From: Pteria penguin
Lineage: Eukaryota; Mollusca; Bivalvia; Pterioida; Pteriidae
Direction: 5' to 3'
DNA: 64,000 bases
Assembly (NCBI GenBank): GCA_035048485.1
Contig: CM068582.1
Span: 16,358,001 to 16,422,000 of the forward strand
Below the pieces are notes generated by a model, which had not been told where the DNA came from, ran no database searches, and saw nothing but the letters and a program-made list of their open reading frames with translations. The first letter of the stretch is position 1, and each line of letters opens with the position of its first letter. Positions 54,673 to 64,000 of this stretch are shown here, one piece after another. Both the position numbers and the translations under genes were made by a program.

Positions 54673-57000
54673 TCCTTTTCTTAGACTTAGATTGCACCGC
54701 GTGGTATCAAAAATACAAGAGAGAAAAAAAGGGGGAGAACTATTACAACATTGTGTACAAAATTGTCAAATGACCTTATTCGGTTTTACTAAAAAGTTTA
54801 CTTATAAATATCGAGAAATCTTTAGTAATATAGTAATTAGTAAAAGACTTTTTATGTCCTTGCTACATGTATACTCAAATGAGTCAAGGACATATAAACA
54901 TGTTTGAAGTCCTTGAATGAGTATTATGTATAATCAAAAGCTTATACACTGCATTATAGTAATCAAACGAGGTCTATCACCTCATTATATTTAACGAATA
55001 ATGTACAAAAAAATAATATGAATGAAAATGATGATAATAATTTAAATTAATAACGATATTGACATTGAATTATAAAGATTTTCTGACTAAGAAAGCTTAT
55101 TTGAGAAATTTCCGGCCCAATATATTGCAAAGAGGTTTTGTTTGTACCAAATAATTGGATTACTTTAAAGACAATTTTAAGGTCTTCTATAGTAATAATG
55201 TTTCATATATTTTGATATCGAAGTCTTGATATAAATCGAGACATTTTCACAACTGTTACAATGAAACTAATGTCCGATATCTGGTTTGCAAGATGGATTA
55301 ATGCGTCTATGTTTTTTGACTAATTCTAATAGCTAAACATATTCTTATATTGATTTATATGTATACATTTTATCAAGTATGACTGTACCTGATATAGTAA
55401 AAAAATTCCTAAGGGGAACGGCCTGGTTATAACACTCTGTAGTTGACAACTGACAGTTGGTCAATGAGTTCCCCCGTACTAATAACATCAATACAGCCAG
55501 AGACGTCTCTGATACAGCCAACTGATCCAATAGAGGGCTGCCGGGTGCCCAAACGGAAAGAAAGAAAAAAAAAAGATTTTGAAGATGAAATTACCACAGA
55601 TATTAGGGATTGTTTATGGGTTACAGTTAACTTCTGTTTCACTAGAGCTTTATAATTTATTCGAGTTCTGATAAAATGTAAACAGTGGAAGTTCAATTCT
55701 TCAGTACAGTTTTGCTCTTCAGAAAATTGTAACACGATCATAACACCCTTTCAGACCAAGGACTTTTGTTTATAAGTCCTGTTCAGACCAAGCTACATGT
55801 ATCCATTAAACTAAGCCATTCCGTCAAATTGCCAGTCATGTTTTAGCAGCACTGCGATAATTCCTCCAACTGGTTTCACTTTCACGATTATGCACGATCT
55901 GGTGCGATGTTGAATCTTCACTATTGGTACCTTACTTGGAAGAAGAAAAATAATGTATCAAAATTCTTTGATGTTTATGGCGATGGTTTATATTTATTGG
56001 TAAAGGGAACGGAATTTTCCGAAAAGAATCATCGACCTTCGCCAAGTGCAACGGCAAACACTTTCTATACAATATTCTCCAATAAGGTGTAGGGATCGAA
56101 TTCAGCCAGACTTGATAGCTACGAGAGACTGACGAAATGCTTGAGCCCATTCAGTTTCCTCTATATACATAAAAGCGTTTAAGAAAATTGTGGCTACTTT
56201 TTTCCATACAAGCCCGCGTTCTTTCTTTTGTGTTACATTCAAGATATTTATAAATCACTGTCTATGGAGAAGAAAAGACCGACAAAACTTCTCATGCCAT
56301 TTTCCAAACTAAGAATCAACACCCCACCCCTTCTGAGATGATACATTCTGTGAAGTACATCAGCCCACTCTCACTTATGTTGCTGTGACCTCGTTCTCCA
56401 GATTTCACCACGAATGCGCAACTATTTTCATGGTTCAGCTAGTGTCGTCTTTGTTATGCTTACATTATTCAAGACTTCTACATTTATTTTCAAGTAAATG
56501 ATGGACTGACCTAGGCATTTGTCACACAACCCAGTAATTCAATAGGATTCCTATTATTACATTGTCTGATCTTAATATAACTTTTGACCGCATCTGCCTT
56601 TACATAGCACATGAATTTAGACCCGTTTACCGTGACCTCGGGTCTCATTCGGAAACAGAACACTGATTAGATGCTGGTGGTACATGAACCCGCGATCTTT
56701 CGCCCGTACTTGTACACAGGTCATCTAATGTGTATCGAACATTAAAAATTTTACTTACTAGAAAATTTATGCTTCGAGTTGTCCTGGGAGATGACGATGT
56801 TGAGAAAAGGTAATCGAATATCGTTTTAAATACAAGAAATAGTGTGAAATGATATTCTGCTGCTTGAGTGTTATACCATTAATAAAGAGTGTCATCTACA
56901 ACTTTCCATGTAGAGATATTCTAACCCAAGTAAAATTATAGAAATCTAGATGAAGGTTATATACTAAAAGTAAAAATATTAAAAATTGTAACTAGTATTC

Positions 57001-57130
57001 TGGCAAAAAAAAAAAAAAAAAAAAAAAAACACTAAGAAGTCAAATTTCAAATTTTGATTGATTGATTGATTTTTGTTTAACGTCACACCAAAATTTTGAA
57101 TAATACAACCTTTTTCACATCTTGTTCGAA
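57001..57130 (-). mobile_element. Poly-A tract and SINE 3' tail
   Basis: A run of about 24 A at 57006-57029, then (GATT)n and TGTTTAACGTCACACC, the reverse of the common SINE tail. Head absent. Confidence 0.45.
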
Positions 57131-57244
57131 TATACTCAATAAAGCTCATACTTTGCTTTTAAAATATTTGTTCGCATAACAATATATAAAGTCCTGGGCA
57201 CGTCTAGGCTTAAAATTGGGCTCTAGGCTTAAATTAGTTTGACC

Positions 57245-57480
57245 GCAGGGGCGGATCCAGAACTTCATGTGCCGGGGGGCACCTCACAATTGAGGGGCGA
57301 AGGGCCGAATGGGGAAGGTATGGGAGGGGTCCGCCCCTCCCATAGGTGGGAGCCTCCCCCGAGAAAATTTTGCAAAAATGAGGCAAATGGTGCAATCTGC
57401 ATGGCGTTCTTTTTTGCATTATTCATCAACATTTTCTTGACTTCAAATATTCCGCAAAAACTCTGAAATCGGAAGAAAAG
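57245..57480 (+). mobile_element. GGCGGATCCAGA-family element end
   Basis: CAGGGGCGGATCCAGAACTT start with a poly-G interior and GGGAGCCTCCCCCGAGAAAA. A related end, GGCATGGATCCAGATTTTCA, starts at 57632. Confidence 0.5.
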
Positions 57481-58469
57481 TGTCGTAATATTTTCGGTCA
57501 GATATTATCATGTTTATCCCTCCCTCCCATAGTGGGGAATGGGGTTTCCCTGAGAAGATATGACAAAAATCTTGCAAAATCGTGTGTGTCATATTAGGCC
57601 CCTTTTGTTTTAATTCACGGAAATTTTATCAGGCATGGATCCAGATTTTCAGTTGGAGGAGGCGTAAAATTCGGCGCAGGGTATATGGACTGCCTAAAGG
57701 TCCCCGGTGGATGCAGGGTAGATCTTTGGTAAGGGGAACAAGGTGCAAAGTCCCCCTCCACGGAAGCTCCTGTATTTGAGACTTTTGGAGATACAAAATA
57801 CGTTGTGAAAATAAACTATTGTAGAAATGGCTATAAGTGAAATCCATCTTGTACATCGCGTAGCTTCAGTACAAGCCTTTCAAAAATGTGTATTGAATTA
57901 AGCTACACGATGTACAAGACGTATTTGCGTAAAATTGTATGGATAAGTAAAATCCATCCTGTACAGCGCGTAGCGTGTAACATTTGCTACACGATGTACT
58001 AGTAGCCATACGATTTTACTCGCCTGAAGCCAAGTGACCAAACATTTGTGTGCTGGATATTAATTTGCATTGCACATATATTTCGCTTCCCTTTGGAAGA
58101 TATTATATATGGATCATAAACGAGGATCAGGGGAGATTTATCATGAAATTGATCGTGAGTGAAGCGAGTCAACGATTTTGTTTCAACTGCAAATTTACAG
58201 AAACATGAGAGAATAACTGGCGAGCGAATTTTGGAAATTTTAGACAGAAATGCAGTAAAATAGGCCATAAAATAGACAATGGTGCGCGCTTCGGCGTGCA
58301 CTGCCGGGGGGGGGGGGAGGGCGCACGTGTCATTATATATGTCATTAAGGCTTCTCTGTGGTGGATCCAAGATTAATAGAATATTCATTTCCTTTTCATA
58401 TAGACTATGGATCTAGAGAGACACAAGGTGAAAACACTAGAATCAAGATGTGCTTTTGAAATACGAATG

Positions 58470-58850
58470 CCCTCGGCGGCAACAAAGTCCAAATAAGACA
58501 AAATTTTGCAATGTAGGTCAAAGGTCACGAGGTCAATGACCTTGGTGTAATTTGTAAGGGCTTTGTTAGGGGAGTATGCATGCCAAATGTGAAGTCTCTC
58601 ATCTTTCATTGTTAAAACATTATGGACACAAAGTCCAAATACGGCAAATGTTGAAACGTAGGTCAAAGGTCACGAGGTCGATGAACATGGCGTAACTTAA
58701 AAGTACTGTGTAGCAGAGTGTGCATGCCAGATATGAACTCTCTATCTCTCACAGTTCAAAAATTATGAAGGTTAAAGTTGACACAAACAAACAAACAGAC
58801 AGGTCAAAATCAATATAACCCTGATCTATCGATCCAGGGGCATAAAGATA
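58470..58850 (+). repeat. AGGTCA-rich dispersed repeat (best copy)
   Basis: Contains GTAGGTCAAAGGTCACGAGG then TCAATGACCTTGG (58513-58545) and a second partial copy at 58659-58682. Ends CTGATCTATCGATCCAGGGG. Related copies at 35975, 48060 and 58920. Confidence 0.85.
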
Positions 58851-58919
58851 AATCGCTTTCTAACACCCATCCCCGTACCCAAAGAAACCAAACACACACA
58901 TACAAAATTGCTGAAGACT

Positions 58920-59280
58920 GTGTAGCCAGATTGCAAAGGAAAATTTGAAACAAAAGAAAGTTCACAAGGTCAAGTATGGAATCAACTGAAAGCTCTGGTC
59001 ATAAAGAACTTATGTGTGAAATATCAAACTCTACCCCTATTGATTCATAAGATATAGCCAAAATTAAAGTTCTTCAAAAGTAGGTCAAAGTCCAAGGTCA
59101 ACATACTACATGTATATCAAAAGTCATGGCATAATTTAAAAGCTCTAGATCTGGTTATAAAGTACCTATGTGTGAAGCATTATGTTTATACTCCTCTTAG
59201 TGGCTGAGATTTTGCTTCAACCAGAAACTTATCCAAAATGCTGAAGGATGGACAGACAGACATCGCTAATCTATAATCTA
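58920..59280 (+). repeat. AGGTCA-rich dispersed repeat, second subfamily
   Basis: AAAGTTCACAAGGTCAAGTA, GTAGGTCAAAGTCCAAGGTC and GGATGGACAGACAGACATCG; matches the copy at 48060. Confidence 0.75.
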
Positions 59281-59344
59281 CTCATCTGGCCAAAATCCAA
59301 ATTTACAAAGAATAAGAAACAAATTCAAGTACACCAAATCCATG

Positions 59345-61519
59345 TTTTAATAATAAAAATAGTGCTACTTACAAAAATTCATCAATAAATACATACATTC
59401 AGTCATTGTTTTGTTGAATCAAGTAGCAATATAGCATCATGGAAATAGTTCAATGATCCGTTCAATGAGTGGAAGATCTAATAGAAATAAGTTAGGGCTA
59501 ATAATGTTTACACTTCCAGCGCTAAGGGTACAGACTTCTCTGCCCTATACTACAACATCATGAACATGACACATGTAAAGACCATTCTAAAATCGAAAAA
59601 ATTTACATTCCATTTGATGTTTCCATGTAAGATGATTTCTATATATACAATTCAAATTTGAAAATGAGGTGATATATGAACTGGCCAATGAAAACATTTG
59701 TTTTAACTAATGTCATGGCAACAATGACTGACTAGGTATTGTATGATTTACACCATAGGTAATGAGAATTGATGACACTGGCACGAAACATGCCACCATA
59801 GCAAACCAAGGGAAAAAAATTCGACTTAATCACTATCACACAGTAAATATCTCAGGAAATACTTATCTTACAGAAATCTACATCACGTCATGCTTTAAAC
59901 AACCCCTAGTCATTATATATATAACTATTCATTTACAATTGTTTTCCATATAAACTAGTAACATTTGTAAATATAAGGATTCCATTCATCTTTAAAAAAG
60001 ATCAGGAACTTCAGTCTACAATATAAATTAACGAATTTTATTTAAATACAAATTGATATGCATTTCTTCTTCAACAAAATTGGTTTCACTTTCCTGGATT
60101 AAACATTCCATCAGAATTGAAGAATTTTCCTCTTTTTTTTCTAAAAGAAATCTGTGCTTTATTCAATATACATGCACTAAAAATCTATCCATACTCTTTT
60201 TAATAATTCTAATTCATTTCTGCAACATATACATTGATTCTATAAAACCCATAGCACTTTTCGACTTTTCTCTCATTAGAGAAACATATATGTCACCTGT
60301 ACATGTCATCACATCAATATGAAATTTCTCACGTTGTGAAACCAACATAGATTAAAGCAGTGGTTCATACATACGCCATCCAGGGATGAATTAAAGCTAC
60401 CAATCACAAAAAAAAAAAACATATTGTCAAAGCAAAACAATGTTAAATACAATGTAATACTTGTAGCCCTGAGATTGTAACCTTAAAAATGGTCAGGAAT
60501 CCATCCATCAAACATGGGAGCTGGAAAAATGGGAATCAACCCTTTGAAAAGAAAAGCATCACAATTTAGGACATGAAATTCACATTCACTTATCCAGTTT
60601 GAAACCCAGTGGTACATAAAATTCACAAATACATTGGACATTTCCACTCATGTGAACTAAACATATTTTTACAGAAAAATGGCAAGATATGAAATTGTCA
60701 TGGTCATAGACTTTATCTCTTAAGTACCTAAATCAAAAATGTATGTGTGTGACCATAAAATCTTTGGAACTATAATCTTTGGTTTAAAATTACACAAAAC
60801 TGCTTTTTTTATACAGATAATCAATTCACTTTCAACTTCATCAAAAATTTTGTAAAATACTATCATTTTTGTGTGGGATATCCTCCGAGTTCAGAATTAA
60901 GATTATAATTTTTCTTTTCTATGAAACTACATAACAGACAACAAAAGAATAGAGGAATGAATCATCCATATACAATACAGTTCCGACATTGTGATTCCTC
61001 CATCACAACCATCCAAGTCACATATAAATGAAATCGAGTAACAATGAGTAAGAGGCAATGAGTGACGGATGATACCATTATTGCGAGACATCTTCATTAA
61101 GTAAAACGCCCTGAAATGTTGTGTGTACTACTTGTCCTATGGCAGTATCGATTCCATGATTTTGGTTCGGAACATAATGACTACTTCTACTTCAGTTTCC
61201 CACTGGAATCCTTCTACAAAATCCTTTCAATGTGGTCATCATCCATAACTTCCATTCAAATAGGAACAGTTTTGCTTTCTTACATATGTAATTCACAATA
61301 GGTTAATATCAAATCATATCAACTTCATGTACAAGTGATAATACTTCTTGAAAACCTCACTCTTCACAAATCAATTTAACAAAGGTGGATAATTCCAATA
61401 TAAACATGCATTTCAGTTTCTTCACAATTACTCCAAGCAACATTAGTGTAACACATACAAGTACCTAAATTCGGCGACCCACACTGCGGGGTACCATGTT
61501 GTCATGGAGATACGAAGTA
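59345..61519 (-). other. Probable 3' UTR of the CHD-like gene
   Basis: 2.2 kb downstream of the stop without recognisable mobile elements, starting where the 58920 repeat ends. An ATTAAA hexamer lies on the minus strand at 59351-59346. Extent is inferred. Confidence 0.4.
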
Positions 61520-62701
61520 TTAGCTAGACGGAGTACTAGCTACATCTTTGTCACATTCTTCTGTCCGACTGTTATCTAGATCATCGTTGTTGGAACCCAT
61601 ACTTTCATCAAGTTTTAAATTGTCTGCCTTTAAACACGTTGAATCTGTAACATCCATTTCACTTAACGTGCTAACACTCACATCTTTTTCTCGAGCAATC
61701 TTCATCAATATTGAGTCTAACTTTGATTTCTTGTCTTTCCTATCACGATTTCCACTGCCCTTGTCTTCCATTTTGTTAACTTTGTCTTTTAAAGTGTCTA
61801 CAATTTTGTTCAATTTAAATGAACCCTGTATTTTATTTTTTGTTTTGGTAAAGTCTTTTGGTTCATTCAAGTCCTTCGCACTTTCTCTGACAGGCGATTC
61901 CTTTGGTTCTGATGGTTTTGATTTCATTGATAAATCAGTTGGCTGGTCTTGATCTTCAACGCTAGATATGCTTTGTCGCTCTTTTGACTTTCCAGAACTG
62001 GAGTTCATATGTCTGCGCTTGGAATGATGAGAATGTGCCTCTACACGTGCTGCCTTTGAATCTGCACGTACGGACAAGTCTTGTGCAATGTCATGATCTT
62101 TGGGATCTCCCCGAGCAAACCTTCCAATCTCACCAGGTTCCCTATCTTCAATATCAGAATCACCTTTACCGTTCATCATGCCCGACTGGGCCAATGCCGC
62201 AAACGACGACGGCAGAGACGAGGGCAGCGAAAAGTTGAGGCCTTGTGCCTGAGCAGCCAGCAGTGGATTTGACATCAGCATCAAAGGATTGTAAAGCAAT
62301 GGGAAGGAGGGATGAGGTGTTTGAGAGCTACTGGGTGACTTAGACTCGTGCCTGCTACTGCTACTACCCTCTTTTTTACTACTTGGTGATTGTTTATCTT
62401 TTTTGGAATCGGATTCCTTGCCCAGAGAGGGGGGTGTTGTAAGGCCAGGCATGAACCCTGCTAGACCCAACATAGGGTTGGACATGTTGAAGTTCGGTAA
62501 AGCACCAAATGGCATGCCGAGAGGTAATTTGTTGAAGCCTGACATAAGGCCCATTCCTGGGAACGCAGAAAGACTGGCCATAGAGGCAGCAGAAAAAGGA
62601 TTCTCTCCTGTTAACACTGAAGGTGGTATTACTTCTCGTGGACGTCCACGGCGTCTTTCTGGCTGAATCACCCTTGATAAGAGGTTCTTTGGTAGATTGC
62701 C
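61520..62701 (-). CDS. CHD7: CHD-like gene, last coding exon
   Basis: 1182 bp, 393 codons plus stop. Acceptor AATTTCTGTTTTAG before GGCAATCTACC. The GTG at 62671 is an internal Val. Features in order: RRRGRPR near residues 15-21; hydrophobic Met/Pro region, residues 30-90; Ser/Lys stretch, about 95-128; second NPL-rich hydrophobic stretch, about 133-172; IEDREPGEI; two DLS motifs (AQDLS at 62086-62072, PTDLS at 61942-61928); a Lys-rich segment KLNKIVDTLKDKVNKMED with coiled-coil character; acidic tail ending STPSS. Confidence 0.87.
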   Translation of the reverse strand, partial: GNLPKNLLSRVIQPERRRGRPREVIPPSVLTGENPFSAASMASLSAFPGMGLMSGFNKLPLGMPFGALPNFNMSNPMLGLAGFMPGLTTPPSLGKESDSKKDKQSPSSKKEGSSSSRHESKSPSSSQTPHPSFPLLYNPLMLMSNPLLAAQAQGLNFSLPSSLPSSFAALAQSGMMNGKGDSDIEDREPGEIGRFARGDPKDHDIAQDLSVRADSKAARVEAHSHHSKRRHMNSSSGKSKERQSISSVEDQDQPTDLSMKSKPSEPKESPVRESAKDLNEPKDFTKTKNKIQGSFKLNKIVDTLKDKVNKMEDKGSGNRDRKDKKSKLDSILMKIAREKDVSVSTLSEMDVTDSTCLKADNLKLDESMGSNNDDLDNSRTEECDKDVASTPSS

Positions 62702-63952
62702 CTAAAACAGAAATTTACATGATGTATACATACTAAGAAAAATATTTTAATGAAATTTATCATACAATAGCTTGTACCATTATTACAATAATTCTTTCTT
62801 CTCTCTAAAATCCCACAGGAAATTATTACTACTGGTAAATATTTGGTTTAAAGTTCTTCTTTTTTTGATACAGTAGAAGACAGAATCAGTGAAGCAATCA
62901 AGAGCTTCATTTGTTTTAAAGGTGACTTAGGACATTCTTTTTTTTTGATACAGTAGAGGACAGAATCAGTGAAGCAATCAAGAGCTTGATTTGTTTTACA
63001 GGTGACCTAGGACCCTCCTTCAGATCCTCAGATGTTGATAAGATCCTGCAACAAAAACCCCCTCCCATCAATATATCACAAGAATATTAGCAATCAAGAG
63101 CTTTATTTGTTTTAAAGGTGACTTAGGACATTCTTTTTTTTGATACGGTAGAGGAAAGAATCAGTGAAGCAATCAAGAGCTTTATTTGTTTTAAAGGTGA
63201 CCTAGGAATTTCTTTTTTTGATACAGTAGAGGACAGAATCAGTGAAGCAATCAAGAGCTTTATTTGTTTTACAGGTGACCTGGGACCTTCTTTTTTGATA
63301 CAGTAGAGGACAGAATCAGTGAAGCAATCAAGAGCTTCATTTGTTTTACAGGTGACTTAGGACATTCTTTTTTGATACAGTAGAGGAAAGAATCAGTGAG
63401 GCAATCAAGAGCTTTATTTGTTTTACAGGTGACCTAGGACCTTCTTTTTTTGATACAGTAGAGGAAAGAATCAGTGAGGCAATCAAGAGCTTCATTTGTT
63501 TCACAGGTGACCTAGGACCCTCCTTCAGATCCTCAGATGTTGATAACATCCTGCAACAAAAACCCCCTCCCATCAATATATCACAAGAATATTACACTCA
63601 CTATAATGTTAACCACACTTAAATTTCTATAACTTTGTCACCTTCGTATCGACTAGATCTGCTCACGATGTCTAGAAGTTTGTCAGTATCTACCTAAAAC
63701 TTTGTCAGTACATACCTATAACTTTGTCAGTATCTACCTATAACTCTGTCAGTACATACCTATAACTTTGTCAGTACATACCTATAACTTTGTCAGTATC
63801 TACCTATACCCTTTTCATTATCTACCTATAACTTTGTCAGTACCTACCTTTGTTTTGACTAGATCTGCCCACTTGGGATCCACATCGTAGAATGGATTCT
63901 GTTCCAGCCATTCCGCAAGATACCGTAAAGGAGGTGCCTTGGCACCAGTTAT
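61520..63952 (-). CDS. CHD7: CHD6-9/Kismet-type chromatin remodeller, C-terminal end (partial gene)
   Basis: Two exons join in phase 0: 63952-63848 and 62701-61520 (TAA at 61522-61520). The first encodes a BRK-domain segment, APPLRYLAEWLEQNPFYDVD. The second starts GNLPKNLLSR and continues RRRGRPREV (AT-hook-like), then a Met/Leu/Pro-rich stretch (ENPFSAASMASLSAFPGMGL, LYNPLMLMSNPLLA), and ends in an acidic/Ser/Lys-rich tail. BRK followed by RRGR(R)P and NPL/GLMG-type hydrophobic repeats is the C-terminal layout of vertebrate CHD7 and relatives. The family slides nucleosomes with ATP in the nucleus; chromodomains, ATPase and SANT-SLIDE exons would lie right of the window. CHD7 is used as a family label; a single invertebrate CHD6-9 gene (kismet) is the likelier orthologue. 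Confidence 0.8.
62870..63597. repeat. 78-bp intronic tandem repeat, 8 copies, with a duplicated 75-bp flank
   Basis: Unit marker GCAATCAAGAGCTT occurs at 62894, 62974, 63090, 63169, 63247, 63324, 63401 and 63479. Each unit also has GATACAGTAGAGGA and TTTGTTTTACAGGTGACCTA. A non-repeated segment CTTCAGATCCTCAGATGTTG to ATCACAAGAATATTA follows copy 2 (about 63019-63090) and copy 8 (about 63523-63596), so a six-unit block was probably duplicated. Confidence 0.93.
63672..63847 (-). repeat. 22-bp tandem array starting exactly at the 5' splice site, 8 copies
   Basis: On the minus strand the unit is GTAKGTACTGACAAAGTTAT plus AG. The first unit begins with the true donor GTAGGT; following units begin GTAGAT or GTATGT. 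Array length is 176 bp, exactly eight units. Confidence 0.93.
63848..63952 (-). CDS. CHD7: CHD-like gene, BRK-domain exon
   Basis: 105 bp, phase 0 at both ends (35 codons). Acceptor AACTTGTGTTTTGTAG, donor CAAAACAAAG before GTAGGTACT. Encodes ITGAKAPPLRYLAEWLEQNP then FYDVDPKWADLVKTK. The conserved W-L-x-x-N-P-x-x-x-V-x-P-x-W-x-D-L/I-V-K pattern marks the BRK domain. Confidence 0.87.
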
Positions 63953-64000
63953 CTACAAAACACAAGTTCCAACATATCAGGTATTATGCAAACACAAAAG

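Larger units (their letters stand above)
51181..59340. other. Transposon-rich interval upstream of SLC66A2 coding exons
   Basis: Must contain the SLC66A2 promoter and non-coding first exon(s), which I could not place. Identified content is itemised. Stretches 53200-54480, 54910-56740 and 56790-57000 show nothing I recognise. Confidence 0.6.
62702..63847 (-). other. CHD-like gene intron (1146 bp), packed with tandem repeats
   Basis: Bounded by GTAGGT at 63847 and TTTTAG at 62702. About 80% consists of the 78-bp and 22-bp repeats listed next. Confidence 0.85.

Noticed and set aside
61548..62666. Plus-strand open frames opposite the last CHD-like exon
   Set aside because: Shadows of the minus-strand coding sequence, which has matching splice sites and family motifs.

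Overview
The window is animal (non-vertebrate) nuclear DNA: AT-rich, intron-containing, with dispersed tRNA-derived SINEs, small inverted-repeat transposons, and large minisatellites. The repeat families (SINEs ending in TCAA tails, a hairpin-ended repeat, a repeat rich in AGGTCA) and the divergence of the proteins from their vertebrate relatives suggest a mollusc, most likely a bivalve. That assignment is inference; no rRNA or mitochondrial sequence is present.

Three protein-coding genes can be supported, all on the minus strand. Read in their transcription direction they are: (1) the 3' end of a CHD6-9/Kismet-type chromatin remodeller (63952-61520; BRK-domain exon plus the large last exon, the rest lying beyond the right edge); (2) a complete five-exon SLC66A2 (PQLC1) PQ-loop membrane protein of 288 residues (51117-40630); (3) the 5' half of an ERG/FLI1-subfamily ETS transcription factor (13499-1251; activation-region exon plus Pointed-domain exon, the ETS DNA-binding exons lying beyond the left edge). 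Splice sites and reading phase agree at every junction given.

Layout. 1-1250: ETS intron. 1251-1454: Pointed exon. 1455-12050: a 10.6 kb ETS intron with microsatellites, SINEs, MITE-like elements and a possible esterase-like fragment. 12051-13140 and about 13497-13515: the first coding exon blocks and a TATA-containing promoter. 13.6-36.9 kb: a repeat-dominated intergenic region with a deleted mariner element, a 106-bp foldback, a 45-bp tandem array, a 1.7 kb 36-bp minisatellite dense in GATA sites, a (TA)n tract, an unrelated 4.6 kb 36-bp minisatellite and a 42-bp array. 37-40.6 kb: a repeat-poor block that is probably the SLC66A2 3' UTR. 40.6-51.2 kb: SLC66A2. 51.2-59.3 kb: transposon-rich intergenic DNA with nested elements and a 108-bp near-perfect palindrome. 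59.3-61.5 kb: the probable 3' UTR of the CHD-like gene. 61.5-64 kb: its last two coding exons seen here, separated by an intron carrying 78-bp repeats and a 22-bp array that repeats the 5' splice site.

The three genes are a transcription factor, an organelle-membrane transporter-like protein and a chromatin remodeller; nothing in the sequence links them functionally. No prokaryotic-style operon, CRISPR array or clearly new multi-gene system is visible. The most unusual signals are the splice-site-duplicating 22-bp array, the GATA minisatellite, the nuclear-receptor-half-site repeat, and the ETS start codon lying at the very end of exon 1.
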